The notes beneath the pieces were generated by a model, which had not been told where the DNA came from, searched no databases, and saw nothing but the letters and a program-made list of their open reading frames with translations. A program made the translations under genes and the position numbers. This document shows positions 42,413-52,500 of a stretch of 64,000 bases of DNA, piece by piece. Position 1 is the stretch's first letter. The number at the start of each line of letters is the position of its first letter. Where the stretch lies: contig JAHDFM010000001.1 of the NCBI GenBank assembly GCA_020628165.1, positions 29,726 to 93,725 of the forward strand, given 5' to 3'. Source of the DNA: Bdellovibrionales bacterium (GTDB taxonomy: Bacteria > Bdellovibrionota > Bdellovibrionia > Bdellovibrionales > UBA1609).

Positions 42413-43747
42413 ATGAGAATCACTGATAAAATGAATTTTAATGCAACTAATAGGAGTGTGCGAAAGGCTCGCAGCAACCTTGCGAGTTTGCAAGATCAGT
42501 TGGCAACTCAGAAACGAGTGAATCGACCGTCAGATGATCCCATAGCAGCGGGGAGAATCCTGGCCGGTAAAGTGGAGCTCAAAGGTCATGATCAGTACAA
42601 AAGAAACTTAGAATATGCTCGTTCTTTTTTAGCTTACGGGGATCATTCTCTCGCAGAAATCAGTGAACAGTTGATGCGAGCGAAAGACTTAGCTATTTCT
42701 CAAGCGGGTGATTCCGGTTCCAGTGCAAGAACTCGCAACATCGTCGCCACAGAGGTGGAACAAATTTACGGTCAAGTAGTGAAGCTTGCTAACACTCAAT
42801 TTGGTGATCGTTTTATCTTTGGTGGTTATAAAACCATGCAGAAGCCATTTAATTACAATGGCACCTATAATGGCGATATGGGTGAGATGTTAATTCATGT
42901 CGATAAAGACAATTTTTTTGGCATGAACTTGCCGGGTTCAAAAATATTTCACGGTCAGGGTTTAAAAGGTGATGGCATCGCTCATGTCACTACACGACAA
43001 GCTCGTTCGACAGAAGAACTTCAAGATCAAAGAGCGGGGGCTATTTTTTCTCCAGACAATCGCCCGATGGGCCAGCCGTTGCCGGGTGGAATGAACCCAA
43101 CTCTTTTAAAGAACGATGACAACCCTGAGAACCAAGGGCAAACATTAGCTAACAAGACGGTTGATGAAAGGAGTCAGTTCAAACAACTTAAACCTGATTT
43201 TGGTGTTGAAGGAACTCCGGCCATGAGATCGCCGAGCTCTTTGGACACTGAGCTTTCCAAGCCAACTCTAGAAGATGAGGCTTATAGAATCACTCAATTG
43301 AAAGATTTAAACTATGAGCATTTGGGACGACTCAATCCACACCCAACGGAACTTGCTGATACCGGCGGGCCAGCTGACGGTCGCGATCTAGAAGGTTTTA
43401 AAAACTACACGGGTGTTAATGTTTTTGCAGTCTTAAATAAGTTGGAGATTGCTTTAAAAACCAATGATAAGTTTGCCGTGCAAGATTCTTTGGATCATAT
43501 CGATGAAGCTCTTAATCAGGTCGTCATGGCAAGGTCACAGTTGGGTTCGCGTTTAGGAACGGTCGATGCGGCCTTAGAGACTTTACAGAAGCAAAGCATA
43601 GACATAACTAAAATTGTCTCTGACAACGAAGACGCCGACATGCTATCAGTCGTGAGTGATCTAACCTCCACTCAAAATAGCCTAGAAGCAACACTGCAGT
43701 CCTCAGGCAAACTCATGCAAACCACTCTCTTTGATTACATTAGATAA
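42413..43747 (+). CDS. flgL: Hook-filament junction protein FlgL
   Basis: Second junction protein, adjoining the flagellin filament. 444 residues, longer than the enteric 317 because of a central insertion (about 180-330, rich in Pro/Gly/Asp: FSPDNRPMGQPLPGGMNPT). The N-terminus RKARSNLASLQDQLATQKRV and RPSDDP, and the flagellin-like C-terminal helix ending TQNSLEATLQSSGKLMQTTL, identify the family. Last gene of the flg run; the stop codon lies within a palindrome. Confidence 0.93.
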   Translation: MRITDKMNFNATNRSVRKARSNLASLQDQLATQKRVNRPSDDPIAAGRILAGKVELKGHDQYKRNLEYARSFLAYGDHSLAEISEQLMRAKDLAISQAGDSGSSARTRNIVATEVEQIYGQVVKLANTQFGDRFIFGGYKTMQKPFNYNGTYNGDMGEMLIHVDKDNFFGMNLPGSKIFHGQGLKGDGIAHVTTRQARSTEELQDQRAGAIFSPDNRPMGQPLPGGMNPTLLKNDDNPENQGQTLANKTVDERSQFKQLKPDFGVEGTPAMRSPSSLDTELSKPTLEDEAYRITQLKDLNYEHLGRLNPHPTELADTGGPADGRDLEGFKNYTGVNVFAVLNKLEIALKTNDKFAVQDSLDHIDEALNQVVMARSQLGSRLGTVDAALETLQKQSIDITKIVSDNEDADMLSVVSDLTSTQNSLEATLQSSGKLMQTTLFDYIR

Positions 43748-43762
43748 AAAGCCTTTATCTAA
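43740..43762. terminator. Palindrome over the flgL stop codon
   Basis: TTAGATAAA - 5-nt loop - TTTATCTAA, a perfect 9-bp stem containing the flgL TAA. No T-run follows on the plus strand, so intrinsic termination is doubtful; it may act with Rho or as a 3' stabiliser. Confidence 0.4.
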
Positions 43763-43800
43763 AGGGGGTGACAGTGCTGCGTTCACGATGAAAGAAGAAT

Positions 43801-44214
43801 TCAGCTCTTAAAAGTTTTCAATGTAAGGAAGTTGTCTCTTTCTTTTAACAAATACAAAGCTAAGCAAGCGGCGAGCATTGGCCAGGCGGCAAAGAAAAGT
43901 AAATTCTTTGGCCCCCATGGGTCTAGATAAATTTTCCATGAGCTAAAAGTAGAAACTGCATGTAAAAGTAAAACTAACAGATAAGACCACTTTTTAAAAA
44001 GTCCTAATAGAAAAGATAAAATAATGATCATCTGCAGTCCACCAATGATAAGAACTAAATTTTCAGATAGCCCTGGTAGGAGATAAAACTTTTTAAATAC
44101 TAGGGCTGCATGATTAGGGTTTATAAATTTATCGATGGTCCACATAAACATGACTATGAAGACTCCTGCCCTTAAAAGAAACAAACTAATAGATAATTTT
44201 TTTTCAAAACTCAA
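43801..44214 (-). CDS. DoxX-like membrane protein
   Basis: 137 residues with four predicted membrane helices (LFLLRAGVFIVMFMWTIDKF, LVLIIGGLQMIIILSFLLGL, YLLVLLLHAVSTFSSW, LLFFAAWPMLAACLALYLL). The layout and the first-helix WTIDKF...NP segment resemble the DoxX/DoxD group of small quinone-related or oxidase-associated membrane proteins; the resemblance is modest. The start is TTG at 44214, decided by a perfect AGGAGG five bases upstream. Convergent with flgL. Confidence 0.65.
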   Translation of the reverse strand: MSFEKKLSISLFLLRAGVFIVMFMWTIDKFINPNHAALVFKKFYLLPGLSENLVLIIGGLQMIIILSFLLGLFKKWSYLLVLLLHAVSTFSSWKIYLDPWGPKNLLFFAAWPMLAACLALYLLKERDNFLTLKTFKS

Positions 44215-44287
44215 AAGAGCCTCCTAAATTTTAAAATGTTTAATTATGATATCCGTTTCTTACAAAAGATCAATCCCAGCAAAACCT

Positions 44288-44403
44288 TGTTATCTCGAGC
44301 TAAAACCGTCATATCGAGTAAGCACTGTTAAATTGAGCAAGCATTGTTAAATTGAGCAAGTATTGTCATCGTAGGTGAAGCTCTGTCATTCTGAGTGGAG
44401 CGA
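44288..44403 (+). repeat. Degenerate 19-nt tandem array, six units
   Basis: Units start at 44288, 44307, 44326, 44345, 44364 and 44384; the first four are 19 nt and the last two 20 nt. Units 3 and 4 differ at one base (TGTTAAATTGAGCAAGCAT and the same with GTAT). Consensus TGTYATNTYGAGYRAGCAY. The last unit is the head of the dispersed TGTCATYCTGAG repeat. Confidence 0.75.
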
Positions 44404-44462
44404 AGGTTCTATCGCAAAAATTAGAAGTGTTTGTCAGACCCTTCACTACGCTGAGGGTAACG
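44384..44462. repeat. Inverted pair of the dispersed repeat
   Basis: Direct copy TGTCATTCTGAGTGGAGCGA at 44384 and an inverted copy at about 44434-44461 (reverse complement GTTACCCTCAGCGTAGTGAA, then GGGTCT) can fold into an imperfect hairpin of about 26 bp around a central AT-rich loop. Confidence 0.6.
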
Positions 44463-44649
44463 GCTTTTTATTGAGTTCGTTGTTTGTAATTATTATAAGC
44501 TTGCAGAGTGAGTGCTGTTGTAATAGTTCGTGTGTTCTATAGTTAACAGTGCTTTTAAGATTTCTTGACTTTGGCTTGTTGAGACTTTAGAAGTACACAT
44601 TCACAAAATGAATTTGTGCTTTGACTAGGATGTTGAAGGAGACCCCCAA

Positions 44650-44883
44650 ATGTTAGTCCTTACTAGAAAATTAGGTGAATGTATTGCCATTGATGACAAC
44701 ATCAAAATACGTGTTGTACAGATCAAAGGTAAACAAGTCCGTCTGGGAATAGAAGCCCCAAGAGAAACCAAAATCCATCGTGAAGAAGTCTATGAGTCTA
44801 TTCAGACTCAAAATAAAGCCTCTGTGACATCAAGCTCTGAAAATTCGAGAGCAGTTTCTGACCTTCTTAAAAATAACAAATAA
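44650..44883 (+). CDS. csrA: Carbon storage regulator CsrA
   Basis: Post-transcriptional regulator that binds GGA motifs in mRNA leaders, including flagellin mRNA in many bacteria. 77 residues: MLVLTRKLGECIAIDDNIKI, then GIEAPRETKIHREEVYE with the RNA-binding basic/HREE segment. A Ser/Asn-rich tail of about 17 residues is longer than usual. AAGGAG precedes the ATG, itself a GGA site that could allow autoregulation. Followed by fliW, the gene for its protein antagonist. Confidence 0.96.
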   Translation: MLVLTRKLGECIAIDDNIKIRVVQIKGKQVRLGIEAPRETKIHREEVYESIQTQNKASVTSSSENSRAVSDLLKNNK

Positions 44884-45029
44884 TTTAAACTATTGATTTT
44901 ATTGTGTTAATTTATGTATACTTATCATAAATACAACTCCATTTAAGAATGAAAAAAATTCAAATTTTCCTTATTTTAATCTTGCCGTGTCACAAATATT
45001 GAGGATATTCTGTAACCTATGGGGGAACT

Positions 45030-45560
45030 ATGGAAATAAGGACATCTCGCTTTGGTCGTGTAAATATTTCTGAACAAGATATGATTGAATTTAAAGAGGG
45101 CTTACTTGGCTTTGCCGCTCTTAGAAACTTTGTTTTCATTGATGACCCTCAAGATGACATTTTTACTTGGCTTCAAAGTTGTGAAGATCCCAACGTGGCT
45201 TTCCCAGTGCTAGAGCCACAACTTTTTGGTGCAGACAGCACATTTAAAATAGGCCCAAGAGACCTTAATCAAATAGGTGCTGAGTCTGTTGAAAACTGTG
45301 TTTTCTTTAACATCGTAACTATTCCAGATGATCCAACAAATATGACGGCGAACTTAAAAGCACCGGTTGTGTTGAATGTGAATAAAAAGTTAGCCAGACA
45401 ATGTGTTTTACAAAACAATAAATTAGCTATCAGGGAGCCTATATTTGCCAAGCTTCAACAGCGAGTGGTGCAAAACCCGGGCTCTAAAATTAAAAGCAAA
45501 ATGGATGACTACAACGTCACTGTTCGACTGCCGGAAAGGCCCGCTCAGCCTGGCGTTTAA
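45030..45560 (+). CDS. fliW: Flagellar assembly factor FliW
   Basis: FliW binds CsrA and flagellin in a three-way switch: free FliW frees flagellin translation from CsrA. 176 residues. The family core is visible: FKEGLLGFAALRNFVFIDD, FTWLQSCEDPNVAFPVLEP and NLKAPVVLNVNKKLARQCVL. A Pro/Arg-rich tail (RLPERPAQPGV) extends beyond the usual end. Located 146 bases after csrA; the flagellin gene itself is not in this window. Confidence 0.94.
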   Translation: MEIRTSRFGRVNISEQDMIEFKEGLLGFAALRNFVFIDDPQDDIFTWLQSCEDPNVAFPVLEPQLFGADSTFKIGPRDLNQIGAESVENCVFFNIVTIPDDPTNMTANLKAPVVLNVNKKLARQCVLQNNKLAIREPIFAKLQQRVVQNPGSKIKSKMDDYNVTVRLPERPAQPGV

Positions 45561-45725
45561 GGTTTTTATTGAGTTAATTCTAACAAGAGGCTCTATAACT
45601 TTTATAATTCAGCCTATAATCATTTCAATATAAAACTAATGTAATAACGTTCCAAAAAAAACATATGTTATTTCATTTTAGTTAGTTTGCTGTTCTAGCA
45701 AATTAATTTTGATGGGGGTTTTGGG

Positions 45726-48700
45726 GTGTCAAAGTTTTTCCTAACAGTCATTTCGATCTGTTTTTATCACAACTTGTTTGCATTTAATATTCCTGGTGAA
45801 GTACCACTTTTTGATTTATCTCAGCCTGAAGCACGTCTTCCTGCTGTGGACCTCATGTACAGCGGCCAAATAAAAACTTCTGAAGAAATGCGTGCATTAG
45901 AAATTCAGTGGATCCAAGAAAGAAAAAAAAATATTAAAAAGCAAAACCTCTCACAAGAAGTTAAAAATAGACTGAGAGATCAAGACATTTCAAAGCTATC
46001 ACCAGCTCCTCAGTTGATTCAAAAAAACTGGGTGGATAAATTATTTTTAGTTGATGATGGCATCGATCACGAAGACATTCATTTTCAAAATATCGATAGA
46101 GACAATGTATCTATTCAAGTGTTTCAAAAGCTTGATGAGATTGGTGTTTCCAACAATCAAGTCGTCAATTTTATAGATATTGCTCCACAAAAATTAAACA
46201 ATCTTTTTGATTTTCGTGTGGATGTTGAGGTCAATGGTGTTGAAAAGCAGTTCCGAGTGTACCTTGGCCCATTAGCGCACAATATGATGTTGCGTAAAAC
46301 ATTGTTGCGCAAACTAGGTTACAACGAACCAGGTTTTAAATACCTTAAGCAACTTAAAGTGAAGTTTGCTACTGATACAGAGGCAGAAACTTTTATTGAA
46401 GGGTGCATTAGTGGAGGCGGAACAAACTGCACAGGATTGACCAATAGTGTGAATGAAGATCCGAAAAGGTGGGTGACCAACTTAGAAAAAAGAATTGAGA
46501 AAACTCAAACCCAAGACCCAGAAACAGGAGAGTTCGCCGATGTAGAAATTGAAGTTTGGGATTTTGAAAAAGTAAAGATCAATGAAGATGAGGTGGTTTT
46601 AAATTTACAAGATGTTGTGATCTACGAAGAAACAGCTGAGCTAAGATTATCACCGGGCTTTTTGCCTCACGATCTCCACTCTCGCCAAAGAATATACAAC
46701 TCTCTACTGATGGCTTTTAATATCTTTGATGTGCCTGAGTCAGTGAACTCATTTAGCCCAATCCCATTTTCAGTGAGGAATCAAAAACTCATTTTAACCC
46801 ATAATTACGGACAAGCGATTAATGAGTACACTCCTGATATCTATGACGTTAAGTGGATGGCTAGAAAGTTAGCTTCATTGAGTCGTAAAGACTTTGAGCA
46901 CATCGTGAAAGAGGCTCATTACCCAAAAGAGGTTGAGGTTCTTCTCGTTGAAATCTTAATTGCTCGTAGAAACTATATGCAGAGATTTTTCTTTGCTCAG
47001 GATTTAGATTGTGCCGGGGCCTTGGCTTATGAAAATGTTCCTTACTACTGCTTAAGTGCAGAAACAGAAGCTATACACCCACAAGCCAGTCATCAGTTTG
47101 TAACGAACTTAAAAATCTCAATGCCGCCAAGGTTGGTTGATGGTCGCTTAACTATAGACACGCGCACTTCCGATTTTAAAAACCCCAACAACTGGTGGGT
47201 TGGTTACGGAACACGTTTTTCCTACCATGAGCATGAAAGTCCATTGGTTTTTTCAGAAGTGAAGTCTTACCTTAAGTCGATTCTGCAAAGCTCACTTCTA
47301 GACGTGATCATTGATAAAGGCATTAACGACCACTTGGGGGTAGATACTGAAGGGAAAGCCATAAAGATCGTTCAAGATGGAAATGCCCAAGATGCGCAAT
47401 ACTTTACAGATTTTGTCAATGCTCTCGTTGAAGCTGGAGATGGTCCGACCGACCATATTAAGCTGAGACAAGTGCCATTTAAGTTTGAACACTTTCCAAC
47501 TGCTTCAGCCCAACTACTTCTCAACCGCAGTGTGGTCATCGGAAGTCAAAGCGGTGTTGATAACCAGGTGCAGTTAGTGGATACCTTTGGGTACTTGTTT
47601 AAAGGTGGTGTTCACGGACAGGCCACCGGCACTGGTCATCTTAACTTGTTTAACGAGTTTGATTCAAAAATCGACGAGCCGTTGCTCGGGTATGATCTTG
47701 ATTTTACAATTTTAAAAAGATGGACTCACATTCGACCGATTATTGTTCAAAAAATTCCAGGCGTTGAAAATGAAGAGGGTCCAATCTCTCGTGCTCTAGA
47801 TGAAGATTATGAAAAAATATTAGTTCCAAAAATGTTGCGTGATTTTAAGGGGGATATTGAAAAGCTACCGCAATACAAAGACGACTTTTCTCCTGAAGAA
47901 AAAGAAGCCTACAAGCAAGCTGTTAAAAGAAACTTTGAAACCTTAAACAAATATTTAAAGGTTGGGGAGTCTCTTATCATTTCAACCAGTGTTGGACCTT
48001 CTTTAGGTGTTAACATGTTACAAATTTTTAATAGCGACATTTCAAAGCTGTCTCAACCCATCACTGGTTCTGGAGAGTTCATGTTAAACTTTCTCGCCAA
48101 GTATGAAGACCTTTCTAGAATTCACATACAAAGACAAGAAAAGAATATCATGATATACAAGACCCAAGCAGATAAAGTCACTTGGGCTGCGACTGTCGCT
48201 TATAAGAAGTACATTCCGATCACAAGTCTACGTTTTGAGCGTAATACTGGGAAAGCAAAAACATACTTTTACAACCTGACATCAATTCAACCAGTGATTG
48301 GTCAGCAGGAAGAGGTGAACTTAAAATTTAATGATGATTTAGATATCCTAGTTGAGACAATCTCTGAAGATGGATTTCGCGGAGATCAAGAGTTCAGTGA
48401 TGAGGATAAGCTCATCAATAAAAATTACGATCCATATATTATTTGGCATGATTTCGCCCAAAATAAATTTAACTTTAGGTTTTTATTTTATAATCTGTCT
48501 TCATTCAGTCTTTATGATGAAATTGAACTTTACTCACCTTACAATGAGGCCTTTCCGTCATTTCCTGAGGGTGAAACGAGCAAGTATGCCAGGGTGTCTC
48601 GTGGTTTGCGTGAAGGTGTTGATTATCAACAAGTGGCACTGGATGCAGTTAACTTAGTATTAAAAGACAATGAGATTGATGGGAAAATTAAAATCAACAG

Positions 48701-49559
48701 TGGAAGCGATCCTGCTGACACCTTGTTTGGAAAGTCTGCCAGTGTGAATATCGTTTTAGATGCGAAGGTCTCACAGCCTTCTCCCGGCATTCTCAGAAAC
48801 TATGAGCCAGACTTTCAAGATCCATTTTTAAAGATGCACTTTAAATGGAAAGGTGGTGTTGATTTTGGGTTGAAGCCTAAAAAGATCTCGAAACTCGTTG
48901 ATGAAATCAACGAAGAGTTCTGGCTTTCAGATGAGTTTAAATTATTTGAGCTGGATGAGTTTTCTAGAACGGAAAGGTTACAGCTTTACAATGCACGCGT
49001 TGATCTTGTGATTTTTAAAGATGGTTTCGATCGTTTGTTTTCAAAAACTCCGACTAATTTTGGATCCTCTATTCGCTACAAAATATTTATCAACCCGGTT
49101 AAGTATATTGGTTGGAATAGTGAATCGGATAAAAAGCAAGAAGAAGCCGACTTTATTGTAGGTGGTATTGAGCAGCATTACGCTCGAGCTTACAATGCTA
49201 GGAAAAAAGGAAATTATAAAAAATTTATGAAAAATGCAGTGATCGTTATTCAGAAGCTGCAAGAAAATATGTTCTTCAGAGATTTCATAGGGCTATTTGA
49301 GCGAATCCCTCGACATGATGGCAAGTTGCCTCAAACATTCAGGAACCTTTATATGAGCGGCAGGATCACAGGATTTAGAAATGGGGATGAGAGCTTACAG
49401 CCGATCTTTGCCAATGAAGTTGGCTTTTCAAATAAAAAATCTGTAAATGGTTCTGATTACAATTTTGCTTATGGAGATCTTGAGTTATTAAAAAATAGAA
49501 TTGGAATTTCAGATGGAGAGTACTATCTGAATTGGCTAGTGGAGAGTTTCATTCAATGA
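45726..49559 (+). CDS. Giant exported protein of unknown function
   Basis: 1277 residues from a GTG start preceded by a G-rich site (GATGGGGG). A signal peptide follows (SKFFLTVISICFYHNLFA). The body is acidic and aromatic-rich with no repeats or known domain that I recognise; segments include a Cys pair (GCISGGGTNC) near 225, a CAGALAYENVPYYCLS stretch near 425, and strand-rich regions. The stop overlaps the start of a large subtilase (ATGA), implying fixed stoichiometry. It may be a substrate, chaperone or surface partner of that protease. Confidence 0.75.
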   Translation: MSKFFLTVISICFYHNLFAFNIPGEVPLFDLSQPEARLPAVDLMYSGQIKTSEEMRALEIQWIQERKKNIKKQNLSQEVKNRLRDQDISKLSPAPQLIQKNWVDKLFLVDDGIDHEDIHFQNIDRDNVSIQVFQKLDEIGVSNNQVVNFIDIAPQKLNNLFDFRVDVEVNGVEKQFRVYLGPLAHNMMLRKTLLRKLGYNEPGFKYLKQLKVKFATDTEAETFIEGCISGGGTNCTGLTNSVNEDPKRWVTNLEKRIEKTQTQDPETGEFADVEIEVWDFEKVKINEDEVVLNLQDVVIYEETAELRLSPGFLPHDLHSRQRIYNSLLMAFNIFDVPESVNSFSPIPFSVRNQKLILTHNYGQAINEYTPDIYDVKWMARKLASLSRKDFEHIVKEAHYPKEVEVLLVEILIARRNYMQRFFFAQDLDCAGALAYENVPYYCLSAETEAIHPQASHQFVTNLKISMPPRLVDGRLTIDTRTSDFKNPNNWWVGYGTRFSYHEHESPLVFSEVKSYLKSILQSSLLDVIIDKGINDHLGVDTEGKAIKIVQDGNAQDAQYFTDFVNALVEAGDGPTDHIKLRQVPFKFEHFPTASAQLLLNRSVVIGSQSGVDNQVQLVDTFGYLFKGGVHGQATGTGHLNLFNEFDSKIDEPLLGYDLDFTILKRWTHIRPIIVQKIPGVENEEGPISRALDEDYEKILVPKMLRDFKGDIEKLPQYKDDFSPEEKEAYKQAVKRNFETLNKYLKVGESLIISTSVGPSLGVNMLQIFNSDISKLSQPITGSGEFMLNFLAKYEDLSRIHIQRQEKNIMIYKTQADKVTWAATVAYKKYIPITSLRFERNTGKAKTYFYNLTSIQPVIGQQEEVNLKFNDDLDILVETISEDGFRGDQEFSDEDKLINKNYDPYIIWHDFAQNKFNFRFLFYNLSSFSLYDEIELYSPYNEAFPSFPEGETSKYARVSRGLREGVDYQQVALDAVNLVLKDNEIDGKIKINSGSDPADTLFGKSASVNIVLDAKVSQPSPGILRNYEPDFQDPFLKMHFKWKGGVDFGLKPKKISKLVDEINEEFWLSDEFKLFELDEFSRTERLQLYNARVDLVIFKDGFDRLFSKTPTNFGSSIRYKIFINPVKYIGWNSESDKKQEEADFIVGGIEQHYARAYNARKKGNYKKFMKNAVIVIQKLQENMFFRDFIGLFERIPRHDGKLPQTFRNLYMSGRITGFRNGDESLQPIFANEVGFSNKKSVNGSDYNFAYGDLELLKNRIGISDGEYYLNWLVESFIQ

Positions 49560-52500
49560 GAAAATTAATCATTCTAATATGTATATATTTTATTAGTATT
49601 AATGCTCACTCACAAGCGGTCGTGCCCTCAGACCTTGTTCCACAAAGCTTGCTTACTGAGACCAATGACCCTTATTTTAATTTTCAGTGGAGCTTGTTCA
49701 ACTATGGTCACACTGTTCAGCAACAACGTTCTGCCTTAGAGTTTGAACCCATTTGTGGTGAAGGCTTTATTAATAATGGCTCAGGCTTGCAGGACCCTTC
49801 AGTGGAAGATTTTTTTGGGCAAAAAGATCACAAAAAATGTGTGCCACAAACTGCAAATAAAGTTTACAAAAGCAAGCATGATATCGGTTGGTTAAATTTT
49901 ATTAACCAACTTGAGAAGCAGCTCAAAAGAGATGTCGTCGTAGCCGTAGTCGACTCCGGTTTAGATACGTCTCACACAGACATTATTAGCAATTTAGCTA
50001 GAATTCCTTCGCAGTGCAATGACGAGGGCAAACCATTGCAGATGGAGCGTCAAAAAAGAAAACGAGATAAAAACGAGCGCAGAGATGATGAGCGACGTCG
50101 GCCACAGGTACCACCCATTGACGATTTTGATTTTTCAAAAGACTGTTTTGGTTGGAATTTCACCAATAGAAGATTTCCATACGGACATAATTTAGTTTTT
50201 GATGATTCAATTAATTCTCATGGAACGCATATCGCAGGTATTCTATCTGCAGAAAGAAACAACGGTCAGGGAATAGCTGGAATTTCTAATCGCATTAAAG
50301 TTTTACCTGTTAAGGTTTTTCGTGAATTGACTCCTAACGAAGCCCAAAGATTTTCTGTGGAAAGTGAGTTTGTGCAAATCATGAACACTGTTGCTGTGGG
50401 GTTAGAGTATTTAACAGAGTCTATAAAAAATGGACGCACTGTTGATGTGGTTAACTTAAGTTTTGGTTGGCCTAAGAAGTTAACTACAGATAGATTACAA
50501 ATAGCCATTCAAGAGCTTATAAAACAAAATGTCATTGTGGTTGCTGCCGCCGGAAACGACGACATTGATATTGAGCTTTTCCCGTGTTCTGTTGAGAACG
50601 TGATCTGTGTAGGAGCTCACACCAATAATGGTCGCATATCATCCTATTCTAACTATGGATCAGCCGTAGATATACTTGCGCCTGGAGATTCCATTCTTAG
50701 CTTATCACGAACTGATGAAACGGCGGCACTTTTCACCCAATCTGATGAGTACGACTTTTTATCAGGAACCAGTCAAGCTGCTCCCATGGTTGCTGCTGTT
50801 CTGGCCTTGGCTAAAGGGACCTATGTCAATGAGAGTGATGATGAGATAAAAGCACGAGTTCTTTCGTCGGCCCATCCGTACATGAAGACGAATCAAAAAT
50901 TTAATCTGACAGGCATTGCTAATATTGAGCAGGCTTTCTTAGTGAGTGAGCGTCCGTATCTGTACCCTAACTTTAAAGACCTGTCGCAAATTAAAGTTGC
51001 CGATCAAAAATTTGCCTTTGAAATTCCTGTTAAAAACTTATGGAAGCGAGCTAAAAATGTGAAGTTCAAAGTTTCTAGCTCGGCTGGGAACCTGCAACTC
51101 GAGCGCAGTCAGTTTAATTATTCGACCATTAATAATTTTGTGAACCTAAAAGTAGCCGGGTCTATTTTGGATATGAACCAGACATCAGATGTGAGTTTTC
51201 AAGTCACTATCCAATACGCTAATGAGCAAGGGCAAAGTTACAGCGACAACTTTGAGTTAAAGAGTCAGTTTTACATAGATTTAGACGAGGCCAGTTATTT
51301 CGAGTTTCCATTGAACTTATCAAAAAGCGTGCAAGATGCGATCAATGCTTTTTCATCCTCAGCCAGTGAAACATTTGATCTCGGTCGCCGTTTGATTCAA
51401 CAGGTGCGCCCCACAAATTTAAACTCTGAAGCGACGGAATACTACGTATCAAGCTTTGCAGAAGAAGCTGATGTGGCTGGTATACAGTCTTTTGTTTTAA
51501 GAAAAGAAGGTACTGTTTACGAACAAAAAAAGTTAGCCTTTTTGCCACAGAGTCGTGGTTATGAGGTGTTTAAATTTGACCTTTACAGTGATCACCCTGG
51601 TGATGAGTACATTATCAGGTCTGATGTTGAGGTGAGTGAGGTCATCGAAGAGCAAAATATCCTGACAGATAAATATGTTGAGTTTCATGTTATTAGTGAA
51701 GACCTCACAAAAGAGATAGATGTTTTGCGTCTCAAGCCAAGAGCTAATTTAGAGGGTCGCAACCATGTTGAGTTTTTAGAAAACTACTATTTTGATTTTA
51801 CTATTTTTGGCCGTGTGGAGGAGTTAACACCGGCCTTTATTGGTTTCAAAAAAGACATGGCAAAGCTTTATACGGCCATGTCTCAAAGACCAAAACTATT
51901 GTCATCTAACACGTCCAATATCAATAGCCTCTTTTTTATGGCAGAGGGTTTTTTATCGGACGTAGATAACAACTTAACATTAAATACTTTTTCACAAGAA
52001 GATTTCACAGCGATGCAGCTGTATTATTTAGAAAGAGACAAAGATAGCGATGCTTTGCAGGTGAGAACCATGTCGACACCAGAGTTTAAGCAGTCATTAT
52101 TGCAACAGTTTAGCAGTTACTTTTACGATAGAGGATTTATCACTTCACCAAGAGTGCATCCTGATATGCAGCTTTACATGTGGAGATTGCTTGAAAATGA
52201 AAGTTTTGAAAGTGTGAATTTATTAGTGAGCTTTGCAATGGAAAGCCAAGTGTCTATTGGTGGAGAGGTTCAAAAAGCAAAAGGTATAAGTACTAACTAT
52301 TTCTTTATAGTTGAAATGTATTTTGATGAGTTGGGTCAGGTTAAGCATATCATGAGACCTCTCGATGATTTCAACACGGGTCTTGCATTCAATGATCGTA
52401 AGGACGATATTTTAACTTACTTCTCTTTGAATAATTCGACGGAAGGAAACTTAATTGGAACTAAAAACTTTAAGTTCACCGAGGGAGAAAACTCGTTCTT

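Larger units (their letters stand above)
44215..44649. other. Repeat-bearing intergenic region before csrA (435 bp)
   Basis: Divergent gap with no plausible coding frame. It contains the 19-nt tandem array (44288-44403), an inverted pair of the dispersed repeat (44384-44462) and, in its last 190 bp, the csrA promoter region, which I cannot pinpoint. Confidence 0.6.

Noticed and set aside
44288..44403. CRISPR array
   Set aside because: Units are 19-20 nt with no spacers and drift gradually, so this is a tandem repeat.
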